Shown: in pieces, positions 12,937 to 25,600 of the stretch
Numbering within the stretch: position 1 is the first letter of the stretch
Layout: the number at the start of each line of letters is the position of its first letter
Assembly: GCF_002443255.2 (NCBI RefSeq)
Contig: NW_019211457.1
Coordinates: forward strand, 48,509,233 to 48,573,232
Length of the DNA stretch: 64,000 nucleotides
Direction: 5' to 3'
DNA from: Varroa destructor
Lineage: Eukaryota > Arthropoda > Arachnida > Mesostigmata > Varroidae
Program-made: the position numbers and the translations under genes
Notes under the pieces: model-generated
The model's database searches: none
Seen by the model: only the letters and a program-made list of their open reading frames with translations
What the model was told of the DNA's origin: nothing

Positions 12937-14067
12937 TAATGCTCTTAAATATGCGATAGTGAATAAACTACGCGGCTTTAAATTACGTTGTTTTTACCTA
13001 GTCAATAAAAGTGCTGTAGTAATTATATTAATACAAAGAAGGATAATGAGTAACGTTGACGATTTATATAAGTATTTTGACCTAATCTGGTTTATAATAA
13101 AGTGCCTATAAACAAAAAAGTTACAACCGGATCCAAGATAAATCTGTGTTGACATTATACAGTAGTTTTTCGTAAAATATTATTCGAATGCAAAAATTTT
13201 AAATAAACTTTATTATAACAAGGTTAGAAGGGTAATATATTCAGAAAGGGTAATATATTCAGATTACTATTTTATATATTTACAAGCATTGCCTGAACCA
13301 AAATTATAAGGCCGCTTTGTCTACAGAAGGGCACAATTCAGCGGAAAATGAACGCAATGAATTAAAGCACACAGAAAATGCATTGGTTGCAAATATATTT
13401 ATCTTAATCGTAAAGAACTGGGGTGCTTGTTTGTTTATCTCAAACAATTCCATATTACCTTTAACTTGAATAATTCGCCGAGAAACATAGGTTCGCAATT
13501 TTTTGAAGACTAAAACTCAGTTCGCTTAACCTTCATTTAAAGGTTGCATCATGATCTTTTCTAGGACATTTTTGCGAATCACTGCAAAACAGGAGAGAGC
13601 AGAATCGAAGTTTACATTTAGAAACTCGTTAACTCTCAGACGTGTAACATATACGCATTGTTTTTCCTTGTATAGAAGCAGCTAGTTTTATTATTACGTA
13701 TAGGCTTTAACCCCTCAATGGACAACATCGATAAGGTACTAAATAACATGTATCAAAAGGATAATTGGGTGTATGCAATATGGAACTAGAATAATCATGG
13801 CTTAAACTATCATATTCAGGCAGTAATATTAATATTTAGCCCCTGATAAACAGGAATTTACAGAAATTGGAACTTTAGTGGATATTCCAGATCAGACAGG
13901 AAGTATTGTACACGTTATCGCAGCACCAGTAACAATTCTTTGAGTGGGTATTGGCGCTGAGATATTTCAGGTGTGTTGAAATCAATCTAAATATTATATG
14001 TAGGTGTGTTGAGGTGGATTTCAGGGTTTAAATTATGGTCGTTTGCTGATACCGGCACTGTGAAGTA
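12937..14067. other. Intergenic region between FAM98 and Ku70
   Basis: This holds the FAM98 3' UTR, with AATAAA near 12962 and 13005, and the Ku70 promoter. A direct repeat of about 17 bp, containing GGGTAATATATTCAGA, occurs twice in tandem at 13230-13264. No coding signal was found. Confidence 0.6.
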
Positions 14068-17000
14068 ATGGACATGCTTAACTTCGAAGATTTGGGCGAT
14101 GTACTCGATGATGAAGAGGCGGAAGAAACGAAATTTGAGAAGTTTGGTGCGTTTCATAAAACTAATGTAGTTTTTCTGCTCGATTTGACGCATAAGATGC
14201 TACTTCCAAGCAAAATGAAGAATAAACATTCCGGAAAAAAAGTATCCATGGCTTACGCGTGTCTCGTAGCTATCAGGTTGGTTTCAGTCACTACTTGTTA
14301 TTGCTAATTAAGCTATTTTTTAAGCACTGTCCTTCTGTTTTATATACTAGGCAACTGCTTGTTTTGATGCAAAAAAAAAGTAGGGTATTCATTAAAGTAG
14401 ATGTTTAAATTGTTTTATTAGAATCTAATTGATTACTACAGTCAGTACATTAAAAATAACTTCACCACTTTGTGTTACATTTTTGGTGGAAGGCAAGGTG
14501 TGTTAGATATGATTAAACATTCATCGCTTGGAGGCGGTGGACGAGATCGTGTGGCAATTTTGGGATTAATGCATAAGAAAAATGTTGTGTTATTGGACAT
14601 GCAGTTACCATCAGCTGAGACCATGAAGGTATGGCTTATTGTGATTGCTGAGCGAATTCACCTGAATTTATCTATTAACACTTTAAGCTATAAGTAGTGT
14701 GATTATACACGCTAGACAACCTCACATGCAACCGAACTCTGTGGAGTTGATACTAGTGTCCAATGTCAAGTTCGCAGTTAGCACAAATGTTTAACGAGAT
14801 TTGCCGTTAATCCTAAATTTGTAGGTAATCGACGATTTGCTGGGTTCCATTAGCAAAGTGCTGCCGGTGACACAGAGCTTTGCAATTGATCTAGGAAAAG
14901 CCTTTGATATGTCATTTACTCTTCTTAAGGATCTACCAGGAGATGCCCAAATATTTGTTTGCACTGGAAACGATGACCCTTGTGATACTAACTTGCGTAA
15001 GGGTGTATCCGAGAAAATGGTATGTGTTTTATTGTAGGATTTAAGTAAGCAGTATAAATATATATATGCGGTATAAAATAGCATAGTACGCATCTAGAAA
15101 TAACATATTCCCAAAAGCTCTTTTTCTAAAATAATGTCTTGTAACGTGATGTGTATTGTAAACTCTTCCTTGCTATGGTTGTTTTGTCAAATTAGTATTG
15201 TCTTGGAGTGCCCGGTTATCTATATAATGTGTGCTTCTATAGTTTTACTTTGATTTTCTTTGATGCCATCTGAACTTTCGCAAATCATCAATGCTTTCGA
15301 GTCAGAATCACGATAAATTTTAAAGAATCGCAACGTTAATCACATTTTTTTTATAATTCGTTGTATCAGTGATTTGTTACGTTGCATATTTTTTGGTTTG
15401 TTTCTATGACGGGTCTAGGTGGTGTGCAGTAAAGCAATGGATCTGACGCAAAACCACATGATGTCAATTAAGCTTTTGGCTGTACCTCTAGAGGGCCAGG
15501 AAAAGGCTTTTGACGTTGGTAAATTTTGGCGAGAAATCGTCTCAGATCAGGGCCAGGATGATCGAGCCATAATCGAAAACCTGTACGATCTAACCCAGCA
15601 TGTCTGTTCACTTACACGGCCAACGGCAATCGTTGTGCCTAATGGAAGGTGCGGATATATTACCATTACGATGTATCGTATACTTTCCCTTTTCGAATTT
15701 TCATGTCATAAAAGCCCATTGCTAAATATTTTCATAAGATTGCGTTCTTTTTTTAATTGTTCGACACAACCGAATTTAATTGGACTTTTTCAAATTAGAT
15801 CAAAAACCATTAGCATATCTTAGAAAATCAAAAAGGTTTAGTTTTCAATACAATTATTAAGACAGCTTTTTTTTTCGGAATGAGGTCTTAATATTTTGTT
15901 CAAGGTAAGAAAACGACGAAAAAGGCGAAACAAGAGACGCAAATGTTATTCTGATAGTCGGATTGCAGGTACCTCGAAGAATCAACCATGACTACAAACA
16001 ATTCCAACCCATTGCCTCAATTGGCATAATAAATAAGGTAAATCTACTTATTTCAGCAACATGAAATTGCGCGTCCGAGATCCAAAAAAACGTGGCGGCT
16101 ACGCAGTGCAACTGCATGTTAACCTGTATGCTCTATCACGATCGCGAGATCTCAATCCAAGTAAAACGTTTCGCATCGATGTTGATAATGGCCATTTCGT
16201 ACTAGAGGCACGGGTGCGTAACGGAAAAGTGCTTAAAGGAACCAGCAGTGATATGTACACAGCAATTCACGAGGGTAGGTAATGGCATCTGCTCTTTTTA
16301 TAATAACCCTGCAAGGGATGTAAACACAGTTCTTTGATTAGCCAGGGAAAATATTTTAGACCCGCATAGTTGTTTATGTTTAATCAGAAACGATTTTTTT
16401 TAAAATACAAATATCCAGTTATCCTCTTCTTTCAGGAAATAAATCATTGGAATCATATATTTCTCAGTATTGCATTAAAGCCCTACCTCATTTATGAGCA
16501 CAACCTGGATGAGCCTTGCTGCCTATTACTTATCTCATTTTTACCTTTCCGGATAAAACAGCATGGGAACCATAGAATAAGCTATTAATTTAATGTTTCA
16601 TGTCTATTATAAACGGCTATATGTGTGTAATTATATCGTTGTGCAATAAGATACGTAACCTATACCAAGGTCTATTCTGTACAGGCGAAAGCACTGCTGA
16701 AGACGATGATGCGAACGTACCGCCTTCGACTACAGGTTGTAGGTCTTTACCGCTACAAACACTTTATCAACGCAAGAAGGTGCTAAAGTTCCGTGAACGT
16801 GATATGAAGGTAGCATAAAATAATCTTAATTTTTCGTAATGTTAACAAATAAAAAATAAATACATAATAAAACGTAAATAATAACGTTCATTTATTTATA
16901 GTAACGAATATTTGATTGGATGGAACTGTTCACTCAGGTATGGAACTCGAATGAAATAGCAGATATCACCAGACATAATTCTCCGCGATGCATTGAAATT

Positions 17001-17880
17001 GTGGGCTTCATCCGAAACGATAAAATTAATAGAGAGTTCCGCCGACAAAGTCCACAATATCTGGCAAGTACACAAACACAATTTTGACGATTTGAAAAGT
17101 ATCAGTTGTAGTAAGCAAATTGGTAGTTTAAGTATGGATTCAACATACTACACTATTGAAATTTTCTATAAGCAAGTGACGCTGCAGTGAATGTAACCTC
17201 ATCTTTAAAACAACCTACTTCCATAAATACAAACTTTTTTTCTGTTATTTTCCTTTCAATTCGTTATGTAATCAGGCATTAAGTAGCTTGATTTCATAAT
17301 AGCTGAATAATCTTGACATATCTTTTCCATGTTACAGACACTGGCAAAAAATTCAGAGGAAGAAGATGAAGCAAGCTATTGGTGCTCCTTGTGGCACTCT
17401 TGCCGACGTCTTAATATAACTTGTGTAGCGATTCTTTATCTTCGCGAGTTAAACGCGCCGAAGCAGGTGCTGCTTACTCCCCACTCACAAGTTCGGGATC
17501 CGCAAGGTGTGCTCCGACTTCCCAACGGTTTCTATGTCCACCATTTGCCATACAGGGACCGGGTGTACGTTGAAGTTAGGCCCAAGCAGTCAACTGAAGA
17601 AATGCGAATCAGACAGAAAGCTATGGGCTCCTTGCAGCGTTCCCTCGAAGCTATTTCTATGCCATTCTTCTATCCAGTGCGAGACAAAAATGCGGAAAAC
17701 GAATGGCGTGTCCTTGAAGCTCTTGCTTTAGATCAGGCGCCCCCTAGGGTAGGCCCTACCGTAATGGAATATCCACCAGAAATTAAGGGTGATATCGAGC
17801 ATCTGCGAGCTATTTGTGCCACCAATAAGGACGCGGAAAGCAAGGTTGAACCCATTAAACCAAAACGGCAAAAAAAGTGA
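14068..17880 (+). CDS. XRCC6: Ku70, DNA end-binding repair protein (XRCC6)
   Basis: Ku70 pairs with Ku80 to form the ring that binds DNA double-strand breaks for non-homologous end joining, in the nucleus. Eight exons join in phase: 14068-14276, 14493-14628, 14825-15019, 15419-15648, 16057-16274, 16685-16809, 16938-17063 and 17338-17880, for 593 residues (human 609). The N-terminal vWA domain covers about residues 25-215 (VVFLLDLTHKM, DRVAILGL). The beta-barrel core follows from MKLRVRDP, and the C-terminal arm contains VLEALALDQAPP and EYPPEIKGDIEHLRAIC. The protein ends in a basic, NLS-like KPKRQKK; no SAP domain follows, unlike human Ku70. Exon 7 to 8 needs a GC donor (CTG then GCAAGT) to stay in frame. 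Exon 7 is the least certain: its 5' border at 16938 was chosen by phase and the block IEIVGFI. Confidence 0.9.
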
Positions 17881-18924
17881 GAAAAAGCACAAAATGCGGC
17901 AGCGAGGCAGGCAGGTGACGTCATGACGTCTTGTAGTAACACTGAATTTTACGTGCTCGATTACGATCGCTGATAGCGTACTGTAATGGATTCCTAATAG
18001 TGGGTGTCATTTTATTATATTGATCGTATATACACAAATAAAAAAAAATATATATATATACACATATATTTTAACACACTTTCTCATAGCAAACGATATA
18101 CTGTAAATTTCAGACAACTAGAGAAAATACAGCTTATGTCATTAGTCCACGTAAATACTTGTTTTATTTTACATCAGGGGTGATTTTATACCGAATATCA
18201 TCATTTAGTCGATTTGCCTCGTGTACTCTGTAAGTATTCCGCAGCTCTGGACAAAGGAAAAACATTAATAATGAGTTTATCGGTGATTTGATTGCATCCC
18301 CCAATGCGAAAACTGAGCATGTCTAAATTTGATTTTATTAATACAAATGGCAACGATAAAATTCGAAATTACAACGTCTGAAACTAGTGTGTGAACATGC
18401 GTTATCTGGATAATGCGGTCGTTTTTGTGGGATGTATTAGTAAATAAGCAATAAATAAAGAGCACAAGTGCATGCAACAAATAGGTCAATTTAACATCAA
18501 ATCGATCAACAGTAATAATGTTTTGATCAAACAAATTGTTGAACATAGTTTGTGGAGTTACAGAGGGCCTTGTTGAATTGTCGTTTGCTGAAAAATATGA
18601 CAAATACGGCTCCACTTCGAGATATAGTTTGTGCTTGTTTTTCTACAAAATTAAATAAGAAAACTTTTTTAGCGAGAAGAACGATAAAACTTGCGTATAC
18701 ATGTACACACTGCTCGTTTAACGTGCATACAGCGGAACAAGAAAGATAGTAGTACTATTATTGCTAAATAAGCGTAGTAGGGACTTGCAGCGCTGATACT
18801 ATCACATTTTAAAGAAACGAAAGTAACCCAAATGTGCTCAAGCAGTATACAACAAACCCATTTTCACTTTTCATCGTCCTCACCAGAATTTACTTTTTTG
18901 TATTTGTATCTATATGTTTATAAT
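17881..18924. other. Intergenic region after Ku70
   Basis: This contains the Ku70 3' UTR, with AATAAA in the A-rich stretch near 18038, followed by TA/CA repeats. Weak open frames at 18277-18615 (-) and 18552-18749 (+) show no family resemblance and lack convincing splice context. Confidence 0.5.
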
Positions 18925-19024
18925 NNNNNNNNNNNNNNNNNNNNNNNNNNNNNNNNNNNNNNNNNNNNNNNNNNNNNNNNNNNNNNNNNNNNNNNNNNNN
19001 NNNNNNNNNNNNNNNNNNNNNNNN
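18925..19024. other. Assembly gap, 100 N
   Basis: Exactly 100 N bases form a placeholder. The flanks are TA-rich on both sides, so the missing sequence may be a longer simple repeat. Its true length is unknown. Confidence 0.99.
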
Positions 19025-19647
19025 ATATATTTAAATATTGATGTACCTTCAATAAGTACTCTGCAGTTTACAACGAGCAGTTTACCCAGCCACCCAGCTT
19101 CTATTATGTACAATTATTCATCGGTGTAGAAGGGCGCAAAACGGCATCTTGAGTTGATATATGCACCGAATCCTCTTTTCTAATGTTTTATTGTTGTTGT
19201 GGTTACCGTCATTTAATAATGGTGCCGCTGCTCTTACCATCTCTTTTTTGTTAGATATATTTTTGTTCACTACCATTATATACCAGTCCACTACGAACTA
19301 TTGTTTGGTCATGAGCTATCGAGAACAGTATGATACCATAGTGTTGAACTTGCATTATTTTTCCCGTTTCCGTAGGGCGCCTTTTCACCAACAAATCAGT
19401 GTTCCTTTTTTGAAAGCGTATTCAAACCATCTTTTCCGTTGGGAGGCATATGTTTGTTATTATTTCAAACTACGTATTTACATACACACACTCATCTTTC
19501 AAAGCTTCTGGTAACAACAGGGGGTATAGCTGCGATGTCGTCATTGCTAATGTTACTTTGCAGTTACAGAGTTATATGTGTGTGTCCACTTGTTGTGGTT
19601 TTTCTATTATTGTTGTTACTCATCCTAACTAACTGTAAGGTATATAT
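19025..19647. other. Intergenic region, convergent gap before ACF1 3' end
   Basis: Between the N gap and the ACF1 stop codon there is only T-rich DNA. Frames at 19161-19514 and 19439-19651 are composition-driven and not recognisable. The ACF1 3' UTR must lie here on the minus strand. Confidence 0.5.
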
Positions 19648-22600
19648 TTAATAGCTGATTCTTCTGGTAGATACCGATCTCCTTTTCGGGGTATAGTCCT
19701 CATCGGCGCTATCCTCCTCCTCTTCCTCATCATCATCGTTTGCACCACCTCTTTTACGCTTACGAGTCCTTATCGCTGATCCAATTCTTTTCCTCTGTGT
19801 GTCCTTTTTCGATTTCGGCGATGACAAGGAGCTCTTCTTTCTCCTGGCTGCAATAAAAGTTTTTTTACTTCCATAATCCTCATCATCATCGTCGTCGTCG
19901 TCGTCTTCCTCGTCTTCTTCTTCGTCATCTTCGTCTTCACCGCCATTATCATGACTTTCATCTCTAGTCTCCTCTGCTTCAACGTCGTCTTCCGAATTGT
20001 CAGCAGATTTTTCGTGCCCTTCGCCGTCCTCATCATCATCGTCCTCATTATCGTCATCGTTTTCTTCATTACTGGCCCCTATTTTGTTATTATTGTGTTT
20101 ACTGCCATCTTCCGTCTCATCATCATCATCGCAATCGTCCTCATCTTCACCACCGTTGTCCTGTTCCTCATCTTCATCGTCATTTTCATTGTCAGATCCC
20201 TCCTCGCTTTCATAATCATCCTCGTCGTTATTGTCGGTGTCGGCATTTCCATTAGTCTTTGACTGCGCGGAGCGGGGTTTTCCTTGCGACCAGCCAGACG
20301 ATTCCTCCGTCTCCTCTAGGATCGAATCCTTCAATTCGATGTAACATTCGAGCCCCACTTGAACAAGCATTTCGCAAAATGTAGCAGACAACGATGTAGC
20401 AGCCTTCACAACATCGCTGCGTGGTTTGTTATATACACAGCAGTTTGCAAATATCTGAAGAACATCGCTGATAAATGAAGCATTATTCCTATACTTCATA
20501 TCATTCAATTTACCCTGAAGTGTGCCGAAATCCATGGGGCGTTTGATGACTTTGTGGTAGTCGGGCGCGTCCTTCCGGGTCACACTGGCCAGGAAGGGCC
20601 ACGCATCGTCCAACTTGACCAATTGTTTTAATAAATTAGAGCACACATTGTAGTCAAATGATTCGACATCCTCAACGACGCCCATGTCAAGCATACGTCG
20701 AACGTTTTTACCGCTCTTAAATTTGACCTTGGTAGCCGGTGGACTACCGCGGGTCTTCTTTCTTGTAGGACCTTTAACACAGGTTGGACATTTAAACGGT
20801 CCTCGAGGCACTCTCTTAAGTTGGCAACACTCGAGGTGGTAGGCACGGGGACATGAATCACATAAGACCAGCTCACCGCCCGTTTCACACGCATGACAAA
20901 CGTCCTGATTTTCATCAATTTCGGAGTCATTCTCCTTTTCCTCTTCTTCTTCTTCCTGAAAAAATAAATGACAATAGCATCATCATCACTACCGCAAGAT
21001 ATTAGTTAAAAACGATGCCGCAGTAAGCCCGGACCCGTTCATTATTTAAGCCTCACATGTAATACACAAGACGAACACCTTAATATCGATGTGTTAGGCT
21101 ATCTAAAGCTATTGAAACTCTTTAATATATACGGAATAACATCAAACTGTTTGCCATTATAAAATGACAGAGTCATCGTAAAATGATGAGACAAATATAG
21201 AGTTTAGTGTTGAAAGTCGAAGCCGAATTATTGTGCTTCGGTTTCTCGCAACTAAGAACGCTGGTTCAATCCATGTTTGACAAAAGCAGTGAGCAAGGAG
21301 GTTTTCAATGGGCTATTTTTCATTAATGCAGTATTTTCAAAAGACGGAAATAAAGATTACAAAATCTGTGACTACATTTTATGCCCTCAACCAGAAGAAC
21401 GAATTGCTATAATAACTAAAGCTTTATAATGAAATAGAGCATGAACAATGCACTCCTTTCTGCTGCCTCAGCATATTCTACAAGGCGTATATTACGAAAT
21501 CATGACGAAAGCTCCGAGAATGAAGAAAAAAGGCAAAATTGGGTTTCTCACGAAATAAGTGGAAGACACATGAAAATACGTATGGTGTACTATAGAAGCA
21601 ATCTGCGAAACTGTTATACGTGAAAAAAACCGCCTGGAGAATACCGTCACTATAGACGAAACGTGAATTACTTTGTACCGTTTATTTCAGAAAAATTGGG
21701 CGAGAAGCTGAAGTCAAACGAAAGAAAGTTTAATAACAGTGCTGATATAGTTAAAGTTTAAGCTAGTGCTTAGGTAATACGTGGATATCACATGCATTTG
21801 CAACAGATATTTCTCATAAAGAAAACAGTCAATGGTGCCAGATATGATGAACTCAAATTTATAGGGCAGGATGGCATGGTCGTGGTACACAATATGGTTA
21901 CTTGACGATAACACACAACCACATTGCGGTCTGAATTGGGGAAAACCGATGTAACAGCCACTCGATGCCACCGCCACACATTAAGATTAACCGGCCTAAG
22001 TACGTCTGATCCAATGTTTCTCGTATTCTGCGGCAAGTTTCCTTATCTCAGGGAACGAAAGGCTGTTTGCGTCCGATGCCTCCATTTCGCCCCACAAAAA
22101 CCTTTGTACTATTGTTTGACATATCCAAGCCCGAGATACTACAATTGTATTCATTCATATAGCCGTTCAGTCGGAAATTGCCTTTATCACAAAAGACGAT
22201 GTGACCAAAAATAAAAACTAAAGCATTTTCTTGGTCTCCAACATATGATTTGTGCGTAAATGACGCTTATGATCTTTAATCCGTAACGGTTGAGTCAATG
22301 GCATTTTGTAGGGAGGAAAATTAACTTTTATTTCGAAATACATCGCAGATGGCAAATTGTCGAATACGGCGTCGCCTTAAGGTCGTTGGATCGACGTCCA
22401 CATTTCTACGTATTGTAAAGTATGCAAATATCAAGTTGTTCATCCGGTTTTTGGTATCCCTGGACACACTTTGTCTGCGTTTAAGCCAATATTTCTTAAC
22501 TTATGAATCAAGTTATGGAGGTTATGAATCAACCTCCATCAACAAGAAGTGTCTTGTTGATGGATTTTGTGTAGCACTTGCGAGAGGTCTCAGAATAGCA

Positions 22601-25600
22601 AATTTTACGAGAATCAAATGCTGTTGTACAAACGCAAACGGCATCTATTCCTGTCTTTCTTTCCCCACAGTCTGCTAGCGCACGCTCGTTTAATAACACA
22701 AAGCAGAGGGATCTATTTTATCAGCTGCCTCACATTCAATAAACCATCCACAACGAGATTAAATATGGCGATGTAAATCACAAGTACACGACTGTTGAGA
22801 AGTTGCCAGAGAGTTGGATTCTATGTGCAAACAGTAAAACAAAGGACATCAAACATTTACCAAGGTATCGTTATTCTACCGTATGTGGTTTAAACGTTAT
22901 TCAAGTTTTGGGTCTCTAAGTTGCACCGGAAAATCGTATAGAAAACTATACATTAAAAATTAGTAATTTAGTTTTCTTATTTGTTTTTTTTAAAAAAAGC
23001 GTACAATTTATAACATCGTACTTTTTTCTAGCTTTGATAAAAATAACTTCTTACCTCGCTCGACAAATCAACTGGGGCTTGTTTCCTTTTTCGGGGACTA
23101 AGTGGTATCGGAGCACACTGCGAGCAAAACCAATCACCCTGCGGAACCGCATCTAGTGGTGGTTTAAGACAATAAAGGTGATAGCCTCTGTCGCAGCCAT
23201 CACACAGTAACATCTGGTCTGGGTTACTCTTTTTGCGACACACAAGGCATGCAGCATTTGCTATCGAGCGAGTCCACATCACTGACCGTTCAAGGCTGTA
23301 CATGAGCAGAAATAGCCGCGGTAGGTTGAGCATGTGACCTTCGCCTTTTGGTGTTTCATCTTCCTCCTCAGACGACGATTCCTCATCTTTCGAGTCGGAA
23401 TCAGCAAAATCCGCTAAGCCAGTGATGTTGTCCTTCTAAAATGACATTATATACGCGTAATTTCAGCAAAGCATCACACCCACTCATAATACACCATATG
23501 AGAAAGAAAGCATTGCCATTTCTCAAAAACAGGAGCAGTGAAAAGATCCCAAAGCGGAAATTCGATTCAGAACTTCCTAACATGGCAACTTGCTAAGATT
23601 TAAAAGTTAAACGTAATTGCTCAGATTATTAAAAAGGATGGAACGGTTTTAGATATTTCCTAGAATTTCTTCATCTTACCTTTTTATGGACACCGTTGAC
23701 TTCTGGCACCGCATTTGGTTTCATTTCGCGAATCCAGGTTGCAATGTTTCCTTTGATAGAAGGGAGCCCATCTGGTCCCTCTTTCTTTTTCTTTACTTTA
23801 CTTGGCGGCTCCGCTTCCCCTAAGGGCGCCATTAGAACCTTCTTTTCAACCGAATGTCCAAGAGCAATCAAAGCATCACATAGTTCATCGATAACTTCGG
23901 ACATTGGAGCCTTTGATTGGAGCGCGTTGATCTCTGCAGCAGTCTTTTTCTCTCCGACAGCATCAAGAATTTCAATCATTCTGTTTCGCCATAAATTTCT
24001 GTCTTTTTTAAGGTAGCCTAAATTTCCCGCTGTGATTCGCTCCTCAAGACCTAGGAGAATTTCGCGGAAACTTAGTTCCAAGGCAAAGCTTGGTTTCACA
24101 TCATGCAGGCCACTGTCCCTTATAAACTGTGAAGGCAGCTTTGTCTTACGAGAGTTCTCAAAGTTTCTGTTGAGCACAAACAACGGTGTTCTATCAATGG
24201 CCGATCGCAGATTTTCTATGTCGGCGTTTAGCGCTATCTTGAGTGCCTTCTCCCGAACACCGCGCACGTCAAGAGAAGCGATAATTTCGTCCAACTGTTC
24301 CCTAGTTGAGACAAATCGCCACGTATCCCTTGACAGATTTCTATTATGGACCAAGCAAGTTTGTTGATCTCCTGTGCATGTCAAACGAGAATGTTCCTCT
24401 CTAGATAATTTCTCAGGACTGCTATTGGTAACCTCCTTGAGGGCAGTTAGCATGGAGAGTGACACGTTATCTTTCCCATAATTTTGGAGAAATTGCTTCA
24501 TGAAAGCTGGCGAATGATTCGTCATCTTCTGCTTTGGCGTTCCACCGGCAATGCATTCCTCGCCAATATTAACTACGTCGTCTTCTATAATTACGGCCGG
24601 AATAGAATATGCGAGATAATACCTACGGAACGCACGATCTTCACCTAAAGGTGCCATCATGATTTTTTCTTGAGCACTTCTGAGCTTCTGTTTTAGTTCT
24701 TGTTCTCTTCTATCAAATTCGCGTGGGGAAACCTGCGGTCTGTCGTCTGGCCCCGAACCTGGCCTGGCAAGTATACGTAGCTTCCTCAACTCAATACGGG
24801 CAGCCTTGTGGGCATCGACGGCTTCCTCAATCATATCCCTCACCCCATCCGTGCAGAGTAGTTGTTCCACGATAACTCTAAGCAGTTTAAGCTTGTCAGC
24901 AATTTCCAGCTCAAATATACTGCATCTCCTTAGCACATCTACGATATGGGGGTTATTTATAGAAAAAGCTAGACCTGGATCTTCAGCGGCATCCATGCTA
25001 CCTGCCTTCTTCGTGACACCTGGTGCTCCGCTTGACTCAATATGCAATCGTAACACTTCCGATAAGGTGAACTTGTCTAGGGTTAATTGCGGTAACGAGA
25101 AACCCAGCACTTTTCGAATCTGACGCATTGTTCGGCCCGCCGCCTTTTGCGCTTGATAAATTGCCTCTGGCTGATCATCTGAAGGGGTTGTATAGCTGTA
25201 ATTGAATTGGCTTTCTGCTTCTTTCAGCTTAAAGAGATTGGTGAGCAAGATCTGGAATATATCACCCAATGGACCTATAATGTCGGTTTCGGTCACGGCT
25301 CTTTCCAAAATGTCAAACGTGAGGCCGGACAAGAAATAGTCCTTGACACCCAATTCTTGTGTGAACGCAGAGAAGAATTCCAAGACAAGGAAAGCATCTG
25401 AAAGTGCTTCTTGGGGAATGCGGCAGTCAAAGGAAGTGGCAACTGGGAGATCACGAAGACCGTCAACCGAAAGATCGTCCCGAGGCTTTGACCACTCGAC
25501 CATGAACATTGTGCGCAGCAACTTGTCCTCGGCGTCTTTTTTCTGAGATATTTTCTCTTTTTTAGTCGCATCAGATTTAGGAGTATCGTCTGGCTTCTTT

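Noticed and set aside
12431..13111. 226-codon plus-strand frame and 141-codon minus frame over the FAM98 tail
   Set aside because: They are shadows of the Gly/Arg-rich repeat region of the real frame and have only repetitive composition.
16901..16937. Ku70 exon 7 starting at the earlier acceptor (ATAG/TAACGA)
   Set aside because: In the required phase 0 it begins with a TAA stop.
19951..20262. Plus-strand Ser-rich and Ile/Val-rich frames
   Set aside because: They are the antisense of the ACF1 acidic GAN-repeat tail.
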